A DNA stretch of 64,000 nt from NCBI RefSeq assembly GCF_023544865.1, contig NZ_JAMJFX010000016.1, positions 1 to 64,000 on the forward strand, read 5' to 3'. Shown here piece by piece: positions 37,968-46,055 of this stretch; position 1 is the first letter of the stretch, and every line of letters starts with the position of its first letter. The stretch comes from Phaeovulum molybdatiresistens (GTDB lineage Bacteria; Pseudomonadota; Alphaproteobacteria; Rhodobacterales; Rhodobacteraceae). Below the pieces are notes generated by a model that was given only the letters and a program-made list of their open reading frames with translations, had not been told where the DNA came from and made no database searches. The position numbers and the translations under genes are program-made.

Positions 37968-38568
37968 AAGATCGTTACTCCGCTGTCAAGGGGCACAAAC
38001 AATCTGACCCTGGGTAAGCTTTGACAAAGCTGGACCGTAACACATTTTTGCCACAGTTTCATCGCCCAAAGGGACTATCTTGGGTGGGGAATTCCAGACC
38101 TGCGGCCGGATATCAACGGAAGATACACGTTTAGGGTGTGTCCGGGCCGGCGCCGGTTAGCCGATTCGGTTGTGCAGCGCGGCGATCGCCTCACCGAACG
38201 CCGCCCCCCGGGCCACAGCCCCGCCTGACCCCGCCGATCAGGCTAGACCGTCCGGCGGATCGGGATTTCCTGACCCGGCCCAGAAAACCCCGTCCTGCGG
38301 CACAGTTGGCCGCCTGACCCCGGAATTAGCCCGAACGGGTGATTGTTTCAAAACCCCGTCTGCCGAAAGATCGCGCATGTTGGTGGCGCGGTCCACCAGC
38401 ACCTGAAACCCGACATGGACAGGCAATGCCCCGACGCCCCGGCGTCGGACGGTGGTTTTGCGCGCCCATGCCGGCCCAACAGGCGCATCAGCGCCGAACC
38501 GGACCGGGCACGATACCGCCTGTCAGATGAATGGCGGTCGCTGCGGTCCCCGACAGGAGTGAGGATCG
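37968..38568. other. 601-base gene-free region before the secretion operon
   Basis: No convincing gene. The left part (about 37980-38110) is AT-richer and holds the palindrome at 38017, a TTGACA and a pair of TTGGGTGGGG/CCTGGGTAAG-like words, so both divergent promoters probably lie here. If so, the first operon gene has a leader of about 450-500 bases. The right part is GC-rich with several C-rich imperfect repeats (GCCTGACCCCG at about 38223 and 38313). Confidence 0.5.
38017..38031. promoter_or_regulatory. AGCTTTG-A-CAAAGCT palindrome with embedded TTGACA
   Basis: Seven-base arms around a central A, containing TTGACA at 38021-38026 that could be a -35 element; the expected -10 position reads ATTTTT, a weak match. 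It is a candidate operator/promoter in the divergent region between the LuxR-type gene and the secretion operon. Confidence 0.35.
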
Positions 38569-40320
38569 ATGAAACGCAACAACTATTTCTGGGGCGACTG
38601 GGACAATCAGCACCAGAGCCAGGACCAGGATCAGGACCAGGATCAGGGTCAGCACCAAGGCCAGCATGCGATGCAGGGCCAGGGCCAGATGCAGGGCCAA
38701 TATAGCGTCAGCGACAATGCCAATGACAATGCCAATGACAATGACAACGGCAATGCGAATGGCAATGCCAACGGTAACGCCAATGGCAACATGAACGGCA
38801 ACGCCAATGGCAATGGCAATATGAACGGCAATGCCAATGGCAACATGAATGGCAACGCCAATGCCAATGGCAACACGAATGCCAACACCAACACCTCGCA
38901 GACCGATGTCGGCGTCACCTCGGATACGGATGTCGATGTGGATGTCGATGTGGACATTGATCTGGGGCTGGATGGGATGATGCCCTCGGATGATGACTTC
39001 GCCGATCTTGACCTGAGCCATTCGTCCACCGGCGACATCTTCATGTCGAACGGCGGCATGAGCTTTGAGAACGGCCATGATGTCGCGTTGAACGACATTC
39101 TGAACGGCGCGCTGACCGGCGGGGGCAACGACGTGGGTCTGGTCAACGCCCAAGGCAACGTTCTGACCGACAATGACGACCTTAGCGGGGCCAGCGTGGC
39201 CAACAATGCGCCCTTCACCTTCAACGGCACCGCTGCGGGCGGGCAGGCCCATGCCGCCGATGGCATTGATGCCACGGGCGGCGAAGGCGGTCATGGCGGC
39301 GATGCCTGGTCCCAGGGCGATGACGGCGGCGCGGCCTTCGCGGGCGGCGGCATCGCGATCGGCACCGGCGCACAGTCGGGTGACGGTGGCGCGGCCGAGG
39401 CCGATGGTGGCAGCGGCGGCGACGGCGAGGCCGATGGCGGCGACGGCGGCCAAAGCGATGCCGATGGTGGCAACGGCGGGTCCAGCGGGGCCACGGGCGG
39501 CGCCGGTGGCGGCGCAGGGGCTGACGGCGGCGATGGCGGCCTTGGCCTGGGCGTCGGGCTTGGCCTGGGGCTGGGTGCCGGGATCGGCGTGTCGGGCGAT
39601 GCCACGGGCGGCACGAGCGATGGCGGCGATGGCGATGGCGGCGATGCTACGGGCGGTGACGCCTCGGGCGGCGGCGCGGTCGGCCTTGGCCTTGGTCTGC
39701 TGGGGCTGGGTCTGGCCGACGGTGGCGCCGGGATCGGCGGTGATGCCGATGCGGGCAATGGCCCGGGCGGCGATGCCGGCGATGCGGGGGGCGCAGGCTC
39801 CTGGGCGGGCGGCACCGGCGGCGGCAGCGGCAGCGGCGGCGGCTCGGCCGCGGGCGGCACGGGCGGGCTTGGCTCGGCCGCGGGCGGCACGGGTGGCCTT
39901 GGCTCGTCCGAGGGCGGCCTGGGTGGCCTTGGCTCATCGATGGGTGGCTTGGGCGGTCTTGGCTCGGCCGCGGGCGGTGACGGCGGCGGGGCGATGGCCT
40001 GGGCCGGCGGGTCCGGGTCCGCGACCGGCGGCTATGGCGAGGCCGGCGGCGGCATGGCGCAGGGCGGCATGGGCGGCGCGGGCGGCTATGCCTATGGCGG
40101 CGCCGGTGGTAATGCGGGCGGCCTTGGGTCCTGGGGGTCGGGCAATGGCGATGACGGCATCGTCACCGGCGAATCCTATGCCAGCGCCGCGGCCCAGCTT
40201 AGCGCCACGGCCTTCAACCAGTCGATCGTGATGGGGGCCAACGTGCTTGGAAATTCCGTCGATACCACGGTCGTCGGCGGCTCGCTCAGCTCAAGCTATG
40301 TGGGCGATGACGAGCTGTGA
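38569..40320 (+). CDS. low-complexity Gln/Asn/Asp/Gly-repeat protein, likely type I secretion substrate
   Basis: A 583-residue protein of unknown family. From the N-terminus: alternating Gln-X (residues 14-44), thirty uninterrupted Asn-X pairs (50-109), alternating Asp-Val (119-131), a mixed segment (140-235), then a Gly-rich region (about 236-535) with G-L-G-L tracts and five decapeptides of the type G-S-A-A-G-G-T-G-G-L (425-474). The C-terminus (about 540-583) is less repetitive and ends in acidic-hydrophobic residues. No Sec signal is present. Only one RTX-like nonapeptide (240-248) is seen, so it is not an RTX protein. Strong site AGGAGTGAGG precedes the start. The ABC exporter and adaptor follow in the same operon; export by them is inferred. 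Confidence 0.85.
   Translation: MKRNNYFWGDWDNQHQSQDQDQDQDQGQHQGQHAMQGQGQMQGQYSVSDNANDNANDNDNGNANGNANGNANGNMNGNANGNGNMNGNANGNMNGNANANGNTNANTNTSQTDVGVTSDTDVDVDVDVDIDLGLDGMMPSDDDFADLDLSHSSTGDIFMSNGGMSFENGHDVALNDILNGALTGGGNDVGLVNAQGNVLTDNDDLSGASVANNAPFTFNGTAAGGQAHAADGIDATGGEGGHGGDAWSQGDDGGAAFAGGGIAIGTGAQSGDGGAAEADGGSGGDGEADGGDGGQSDADGGNGGSSGATGGAGGGAGADGGDGGLGLGVGLGLGLGAGIGVSGDATGGTSDGGDGDGGDATGGDASGGGAVGLGLGLLGLGLADGGAGIGGDADAGNGPGGDAGDAGGAGSWAGGTGGGSGSGGGSAAGGTGGLGSAAGGTGGLGSSEGGLGGLGSSMGGLGGLGSAAGGDGGGAMAWAGGSGSATGGYGEAGGGMAQGGMGGAGGYAYGGAGGNAGGLGSWGSGNGDDGIVTGESYASAAAQLSATAFNQSIVMGANVLGNSVDTTVVGGSLSSSYVGDDEL
38716..38895 (+). repeat. imperfect hexanucleotide repeat encoding (Asn-X)30
   Basis: Thirty 6-base units of the form AAY-NNN, most often AATGGC, AATGCC or AACGGC, in frame in the 38569 gene. 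X is mostly Gly or Ala, with a few Asp, Met and Thr. Confidence 0.95.
39841..39990 (+). repeat. five tandem 30-bp repeats in the Gly-rich gene
   Basis: Units start at 39841, 39871, 39901, 39931 and 39961, each opening with GGCTCG or GGCTCA. The first two differ at only a few bases; the last is diverged at its end. Each encodes one decapeptide. Confidence 0.9.
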
Positions 40321-40398
40321 TGTGACACTGCCGGCAGGCGGCCCCCGGTTGGCCGGTCAACCCCAAGACCGCTGATCCGGGACCGGCCCCGCCGGAAG

Positions 40399-40432
40399 AC
40401 CCCGCGCCGTTTCCCCCAAGACGGCGCGGGGT
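40399..40432 (+). terminator. 12-bp stem-loop between the two substrate genes
   Basis: ACCCCGCGCCGT / ACGGCGCGGGGT, perfect 12-bp stem, 10-base loop, followed by only TTTC. It lies 80 bases after the first substrate gene and 93 before the second. It may act as a partial terminator or protect the upstream mRNA, giving more of the first product than of the exporter. Confidence 0.55.
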
Positions 40433-40524
40433 TTCAGGCCTTCTGGTTCCGCATCCCGCAGGACTGCCAGGCCCCGATGCAGACTGGCCCCCCGGGGCCG
40501 ATCCGCAAGGAAAGGAGGGGAGCG

Positions 40525-42621
40525 ATGTTTGATCTGCATTCCGAAACGATTGCCCATTTTATCGGTCATTTTCAGCTTCTTGTCGAACGGGCCATGTTGC
40601 GGCTGGACCATGATCGCCTGGTTTATGCCGCCAAACAGATCGCGGACCCGCCGCCCTTGCCACATGTGACGGTCAAGGTCGAAAGCCTGCTGGCCCCCGC
40701 CGATCTGTCCTTTGTGGCCCCCCGCCTGCCAGATGCGGGCCTGCCTGCCGGGGCGATGGTGCCCGGCGCGGCCTGGGCGGCGCCGGTCGCGGGGGCACCG
40801 GGCCCGGCGCTGGCGGTGCCTGGCTTGCCCGCGCCGCCCGCGGCACTGCCCGCGGTGGCGCTGCCCGTCGCATCGGGCCAGATCACCTGGACGATCCCCC
40901 CCGCCGATCAGGTCGCGGTCATCACGCTGCAATACAACCTTGCCCAGGATCAGGACATCTGGCTGGACGGTATCTTTGCCACCGCCGCAAGCCCGCTGGG
41001 CGCGCCGATCCCCTTTGCCGCGCTGGCCGCGGATCTTGAGGCGCTGGTGGCGCTGGCGGGGCAGCTGATGCAGGTGGCCCCGCTGGGGGCCAGCCTGACC
41101 GGCGCGGCGGCGATGACGCAGCTGCGCGACGATCTGGCCACGACCGATCCGGCGCTGGCGTTCGTGGCGGCGCAGATCACCCTGCTGTGCGCGGGCGATG
41201 CGCTGCCCGATGCGGACGACGCGATCGTGCCCTTCACCGGGGGTATCGTGGTCAATGGCGTGCTGGCCAGCGCCGTGCCTGACCATCTGCAGTTGGTGCT
41301 GGACGCCCGCACTCCCGCGCCCGAGGAGGGCCCGGACGACGCGGTAACGCTGCAGACCGATCCCGCGCCGCTGGCCCAGCAGGTCACGACCGGGGGCAAC
41401 CTTCTGATCAACGAAACCGCGTTGGGCCACGATTGGCTGGATGCGCCGGTGATCGCGGTGGCGGGCAGCGTGACCGCGCTTTCCGTGATCGCACAGGTCA
41501 ACCTGCTGTCGGATCGCGACCGGGTTGAGGGCCCGGCCGATCTGGCAGGTCCGGGTGGGGCCAATGCGGGTGGTGCCAATACGGCCTCGGCGGCGTTCAA
41601 CATCGCCAGCCTGTCCAGCCAGTCCCAGCTTGCCGCGGCCCAGGCCCTGGCCAATGCCCGCACCGAGGCCGCGCAGGCCGCCGCCGGCGATGGCCCGGCC
41701 GATCCGATCCTGCCCGCGCATTGGGCGGTGACGCGGATCGAAGGCGATGTGCTGATCGAGAATTGGGTTCTGAAGGTCAACCTGTTGTCCGATGACGATG
41801 TCGCCCGGTTTGAGGCCGGGCATCACGGGCTGCAAGTGGCGATGGGCGAAAACGCCCTGGTGAACCTGGACAGCCTGCTGGCGCTGGGGGCGCATTACGA
41901 CCTGATCATGATCGGCGGGCAGATGATCGACCTGACCCTGATCCAGCAGGTCAACGTGCTTTTGGACAATGACCATGTGCTGCTGATGGGCGGGGCGGGG
42001 CCGCAGGGCCTGGGCGCGGTGGAAAGCCACGGCAATACCCTGTGGAATGAAGCCGCGCTGAACCGGGTCGGGGTCGATTACCATACCGATCTGGATGCAG
42101 GCTTTGCCGATGTGTTGCAGGCGCTGGCCGAAGGCAGGGACGATCTGTCCGCCATCGCCGCCGATCCGCTGTTTGAAGGCTTTGAGGCGCTGCGTGTTCT
42201 GTATATCGAGGGCGACCTGATCCGGCTGGATGCGATCACCCAGGTCAACATCCTGGGCGATGCCGACCAGATCGCGGTGCTGGCCGATCATTACGCCGGT
42301 GAAGGGCTGCTGCCGCTGGACCTTGCGGCGGGGGACAATGTGCTGATCAACGCCGCGACGCTGACGCAGGCGGGCGTGGACAGCACCGTCATGGCCGGGG
42401 GCGGGGTCTATTCGGATGCGGTCATCTGGCAGGCGGGTCTGCTGGATACCGATGCCGCGCCGCTGGAGGGTGGCTTGGGCGCGCTGGCCACCGAGGCGGT
42501 GGCCTTTCTGGCCGAGGGGATGATCGACCCGATCCTGCCGTCCGAGGTCGATCTGGCGATCGCGCCCGATACCGGGATGACGGTGCCCGGTCATGACGTG
42601 ATGCACAGCGTTCTGACATGA
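40525..42621 (+). CDS. repeat protein with V-N-x-L-x-D-x-D motifs, likely second type I secretion substrate
   Basis: A 698-residue acidic protein of unknown family, without a Sec signal. Residues 1-60 are ordinary; 60-130 are Ala/Pro-rich. From about 285 on, modules recur: G-x-N-x-L-x-N-x-x-x-L followed later by I-x-Q-V-N-x-L-x-D-x-D-x-V. The second motif occurs near residues 320, 414, 472 and 570. The regular Asp/Asn spacing suggests a beta-solenoid or metal-binding repeat, but it does not match RTX nonapeptides. AAGGAGG lies seven bases before the ATG. Its stop overlaps the exporter start (ATGA), coupling the two. Short similarity to the first substrate is seen (N-x-L-x-D-N-D; V-D-T-T-V-V-G-G versus V-D-S-T-V-M-A-G). 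Confidence 0.8.
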   Translation: MFDLHSETIAHFIGHFQLLVERAMLRLDHDRLVYAAKQIADPPPLPHVTVKVESLLAPADLSFVAPRLPDAGLPAGAMVPGAAWAAPVAGAPGPALAVPGLPAPPAALPAVALPVASGQITWTIPPADQVAVITLQYNLAQDQDIWLDGIFATAASPLGAPIPFAALAADLEALVALAGQLMQVAPLGASLTGAAAMTQLRDDLATTDPALAFVAAQITLLCAGDALPDADDAIVPFTGGIVVNGVLASAVPDHLQLVLDARTPAPEEGPDDAVTLQTDPAPLAQQVTTGGNLLINETALGHDWLDAPVIAVAGSVTALSVIAQVNLLSDRDRVEGPADLAGPGGANAGGANTASAAFNIASLSSQSQLAAAQALANARTEAAQAAAGDGPADPILPAHWAVTRIEGDVLIENWVLKVNLLSDDDVARFEAGHHGLQVAMGENALVNLDSLLALGAHYDLIMIGGQMIDLTLIQQVNVLLDNDHVLLMGGAGPQGLGAVESHGNTLWNEAALNRVGVDYHTDLDAGFADVLQALAEGRDDLSAIAADPLFEGFEALRVLYIEGDLIRLDAITQVNILGDADQIAVLADHYAGEGLLPLDLAAGDNVLINAATLTQAGVDSTVMAGGGVYSDAVIWQAGLLDTDAAPLEGGLGALATEAVAFLAEGMIDPILPSEVDLAIAPDTGMTVPGHDVMHSVLT

Positions 42622-44642
42622 CGAAAAGGATTGCGATGCAGGCCACCAGATCCGCGACCGACACCGCCCCGCCCCTGTTCCGCACCGGGAGAAAACCCGT
42701 GACCGACCCGCTGATCCTGTCCCCCGAAGCCCGCGTCCCGCGCGCGGACGATCCCCCCGCCGCCCGGGCGGCAGGGGCGGGCGACGCCCCCGGCACGGGG
42801 GGCGGCCGCGCGGATGGTGGCGGTGCGAACCAGGCCGCCCCGGGACAGCAAGGCGGCGGGGCCAGCTTTCACCGTCGGCTTGGCCCGGTCGATTACACCC
42901 GCACCCTGGGCGACACGCGGCGGCGCATCCGGGCCAATATGCTGTTCGTCGGGCTGATGACCTGCGCCACAAACGTGCTGATCCTGTCGATCCCGATCTA
43001 TCTGTTCCAGATCTCGGACCGGGTGCTGACCTCGCGGTCGACCGATACGCTGGTGATGCTGACGCTGGTGATCACCGGCGCGATCGTGGTGCAGGCGGTG
43101 CTGGATGCGGTGCGCCGCTTCGTGCTGATGCGCACCGCGACCGATGTGGCCGCGCGGCTGGGCGCGCCGATCCTGTCGGCGGCGGCGCAGGCGGCGCTTC
43201 ATTCCAACGGGCGCGAATATCAGACGCTGGGCGATCTGAACCAGCTGCGGTCTTTCCTGGTGTCGGGCACGCTTCTGTCGTTTCTGGATGTGCCCTTCGC
43301 GCCGCTGTTCATCCTGGCGATCTTTCTGATCCATCCGCATCTGGGCATGATCGTGGTGACCACGGCGGCGGCGCTGGCGGTGTTTGCCTATATCAACCAG
43401 CGGCTGACCTCGGACGGGTTCCGCCGCGCCACGGCGCATCAAAGCCGGGCGAACCTGCATCTGGAATCAATGGCGCGCAACAGCCAGATCATCAACGCCA
43501 TGGCCATGATCCCCGAGGCGGTGACGATCTGGGGGCGCGATACGGCCGCCTCGCTCAAGGCGCAGGTCGAGGCGCAGGACCGCAACATCTTGACCGCCTC
43601 GGCCTCGCGCATGGTGCGGCTTTTGACGCAGGTGGCGATGCTGGGCTGGGGGGCGTGGCTGGCGCTGGACGGGCAGATCACCGGGGGCATGGTGATCGCG
43701 GCCTCGATCATCGCGGGGCGGGCGCTGGCGCCGATCGAGGGGTCGATCGAGGGCTGGAACAGCTTTCTTCTGTCGCGCGCGGCCTATGACCGGGTGGCGG
43801 GGCTGCTGCAATCGAGCGCGCAGAAATTCGACAGGCTGCGACTGCCCCACCCCGAGGGGCGGCTTGATGTGGAACGGCTGCTGTATGTGCCCGCAGGCAC
43901 GCGCACGGTGGTGTTGAATGCGCTGACCTTTTCGCTGGCGCCGGGCGATGCGCTGGCCATCATCGGCAATTCGGGCGCGGGCAAGACCACGCTGGGCAAG
44001 ATGCTGGTGGGCTCAATCCTGCCCACATCGGGGGCGGTGCGGCTGGATCTGATGGATCTGCGCAACTGGGATCCGCGCCAGCTGGGTGAAATCGTGGGCT
44101 ATCTGCCGCAGGACGTGCAGCTGTTCCCCGGCACGATCAAGGCCAATATCGCGCGGATGCGCGATGATGCCAGCGATGAGGCGATCCACCGCGCGGCGAT
44201 GCTGGCGGATGTGCATGACATGATCGCAGGCCTGCCGCATGGCTATGAAACGGTGGTCGCGGCGGATGGATCGCCCCTGTCGGGCGGCCAGAAACAGCGC
44301 ATCGGGCTGGCGCGCGCCTTCTTTGGCGATCCGAAATTCGTGGTGCTGGATGAACCCAATTCCAACCTGGATACGGCGGGCGATCAGGCGCTGGTGCGGG
44401 CGCTGGGCCATGCGCGTGCCCATGGCATCACCACGGTGGTGATCACGCAAAAGCCGTCGATCCTGAGCGCGGTGGACAAGATCATGCTGCTGGCGGATGG
44501 CAATATCGCGCTGTTCGGCTGGCGCGATCAGGTGCTGAAGGAACTGGAAAAGCGCCAGCGCGCCCGCCCACCCGTGCAGGCCCCCCCGCAGGCCAATCCC
44601 GCCCTGAACGGCGGCGCCCCGATGAAGGGAACCCCGGCATGA
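42618..44642 (+). CDS. type I secretion ABC exporter (PrtD-like permease/ATPase)
   Basis: A 674-residue fusion of membrane and ATPase domains, like PrtD. An unusual disordered N-terminal extension (about 1-95, Ala/Gly/Pro-rich) replaces the C39 or C39-like domain of HlyB-type exporters. Membrane helices run from about 105 to 400. The ATPase has Walker A G-N-S-G-A-G-K-T-T near 450, signature L-S-G-G-Q near 555, and Walker B V-V-L-D-E-P. The H-loop His is replaced by Gln (V-V-I-T-Q-K-P-S). It is coupled by ATGA overlaps to the gene before and the adaptor after. An outer-membrane TolC-type partner is not in the window. Confidence 0.92.
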   Translation: MTKRIAMQATRSATDTAPPLFRTGRKPVTDPLILSPEARVPRADDPPAARAAGAGDAPGTGGGRADGGGANQAAPGQQGGGASFHRRLGPVDYTRTLGDTRRRIRANMLFVGLMTCATNVLILSIPIYLFQISDRVLTSRSTDTLVMLTLVITGAIVVQAVLDAVRRFVLMRTATDVAARLGAPILSAAAQAALHSNGREYQTLGDLNQLRSFLVSGTLLSFLDVPFAPLFILAIFLIHPHLGMIVVTTAAALAVFAYINQRLTSDGFRRATAHQSRANLHLESMARNSQIINAMAMIPEAVTIWGRDTAASLKAQVEAQDRNILTASASRMVRLLTQVAMLGWGAWLALDGQITGGMVIAASIIAGRALAPIEGSIEGWNSFLLSRAAYDRVAGLLQSSAQKFDRLRLPHPEGRLDVERLLYVPAGTRTVVLNALTFSLAPGDALAIIGNSGAGKTTLGKMLVGSILPTSGAVRLDLMDLRNWDPRQLGEIVGYLPQDVQLFPGTIKANIARMRDDASDEAIHRAAMLADVHDMIAGLPHGYETVVAADGSPLSGGQKQRIGLARAFFGDPKFVVLDEPNSNLDTAGDQALVRALGHARAHGITTVVITQKPSILSAVDKIMLLADGNIALFGWRDQVLKELEKRQRARPPVQAPPQANPALNGGAPMKGTPA

Positions 44643-46003
44643 CCCAAGCGCATTTGCCCGCCCCCGTCACCCCCCCGGCCCAGGCCTATTCCGCGCCCTG
44701 GTATGATGAGGTGCCCCGGTCGATCCGCAATCAGGTGATCTTCGGGCTTTTGGTGCTGGCCATGGCATTTGGCGGCTTTGGCGTCTGGGCCTTCACCGCG
44801 CCGCTGGCGGCCGCGATCATGGCGCCGGGGTCATTCGTGGCCACCGGGCGCAACAAGATGGTGCAGCATCTGGAAGGGGGTATCATCAAGGAAATCTCGG
44901 TGTCCGAAGGGGATTTCGTCACCGAAGGCGCTGCCCTGTTGCGGCTGGATGAAACCGCCGCGCTGGCCAATGAACGCGCGCTGTTCCTGCGCCGCGCGCG
45001 CCTGGACGCGATGGAGGCGCGGCTTCTGGCCGAATATGAACAGGCCGACCGGCTGGTCTTTCCCGACTGGTTGACGCCGGCCCGCGCCGATCCCGAAATC
45101 GCCGCCATGCTGGACAGCCAGCGCCTGTCCTTTGAGATTGCGCGCACCCGGCTGACCAATGAACTGGCGCTGCTGACGCGCAACATTTCCGCGCTGGAAA
45201 GCCGCGCCGGGGGCTATAGCGCGCAGCTGACCGCGACCGAGGCACAGCTGGACATCCTGCGCGAGGATCATGCCAGCAAGGCGCAGCTGCTGGAACAGGG
45301 GCTGATCCGGCGCACCGAGATGAATGCCCTGCGCCGCGCGCTGGCCGAAACCGAAGGCCAGGTTGGCCGGCTGCGCGCCGAGGTCACCGAAAGCGCCGAG
45401 ATGCAGGCCCGCTACCGCGCGCAGATGGATCAGGCGATTTCCACCTATCGCCAGGCGGCGCTGGATGAACTGCAGCAGGTGCAGGCCGAACTGGACACCG
45501 TGCGCGAACAGGAACGCAAGGCAAGCTCGGTGCTAAAGCGTGTTGTGATCGAGGCGCCGGTTACCGGCACGGTGGTGCGGCTGAATTATTCCGGCGCAGG
45601 CGGCGTGATCGAGGCGGGCAAGGTCATCGCCGAAATCCTGCCCGCCGAGGCGCCGCTGATCATCGAAACCATGATCGCGCGCAATGATATCGACAGCGTG
45701 AAGGTGGGGCAGGTGGCCTCGGTCCGGCTGATCGCGCTGAACCAGCGCACGACGCCGGTGTTGCAGGGACGGGTCTTCTACGTCTCGGCCGATGCGATCG
45801 CCGACCGGACCGAGGGCGTCCAGCGCGAGGTTTATCTGGCGCGGGTCGAACTGCCGTCATCCGAACTGCGCCGGGTGCCGGGCTTTGCGCCGCTGCCGGG
45901 GATGCCGGTCGAGGTGATGATCCAGACCGCCGAACGCAGCTTTGCGCAATATCTGGTCAAGCCCATAACCGATTCGATGCAGCGGGCCTTTCGCGAACAA
46001 TGA
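44639..46003 (+). CDS. HlyD-family periplasmic adaptor of the type I secretion system
   Basis: A 454-residue membrane-fusion protein. One membrane helix (about 33-55), then a lipoyl/barrel-sandwich half with H-L-E-G-G-I-I-K-E-I near 78, a long coiled-coil hairpin (about 110-290), and the second half (V-I-E-A-P-V-T-G-T-V near 305). It fits the PrtE/HlyD type that links the ABC exporter to an outer-membrane channel. It ends the operon; a GC-rich stem follows at 46012. Confidence 0.92.
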   Translation: MTQAHLPAPVTPPAQAYSAPWYDEVPRSIRNQVIFGLLVLAMAFGGFGVWAFTAPLAAAIMAPGSFVATGRNKMVQHLEGGIIKEISVSEGDFVTEGAALLRLDETAALANERALFLRRARLDAMEARLLAEYEQADRLVFPDWLTPARADPEIAAMLDSQRLSFEIARTRLTNELALLTRNISALESRAGGYSAQLTATEAQLDILREDHASKAQLLEQGLIRRTEMNALRRALAETEGQVGRLRAEVTESAEMQARYRAQMDQAISTYRQAALDELQQVQAELDTVREQERKASSVLKRVVIEAPVTGTVVRLNYSGAGGVIEAGKVIAEILPAEAPLIIETMIARNDIDSVKVGQVASVRLIALNQRTTPVLQGRVFYVSADAIADRTEGVQREVYLARVELPSSELRRVPGFAPLPGMPVEVMIQTAERSFAQYLVKPITDSMQRAFREQ

Positions 46004-46011
46004 ACGGCAAA

Positions 46012-46033
46012 CGGGCCGGGAAACCCCGGCCCG
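46012..46033. terminator. stem-loop between the secretion operon and ilvN
   Basis: Stem CGGGCCGGG / CCCGGCCCG with an AAAC loop in the gap between convergent genes. No T run, so termination strength is uncertain; Rho could act here. Confidence 0.45.
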
Positions 46034-46055
46034 CTGCAATTCGGCTTGGCCCCGG

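Noticed and set aside
38716..38895. CRISPR-like or satellite array
   Set aside because: The repeats are 6-base units without spacers, stay in frame for 30 codon pairs and lie inside a gene with a good ribosome site.
38569..40320. RTX toxin or adhesin assignment
   Set aside because: Only one nonapeptide (residues 240-248) fits G-G-x-G-x-D-x-U-x, and it is not in tandem. The Gly-rich tracts follow other patterns.
40357..42972. 871-codon open frame on the minus strand
   Set aside because: Antisense to the second candidate substrate and the exporter start; no ribosome site and Arg/Gln/His-rich shadow composition. The plus-strand gene has a strong ribosome site and ATGA coupling.
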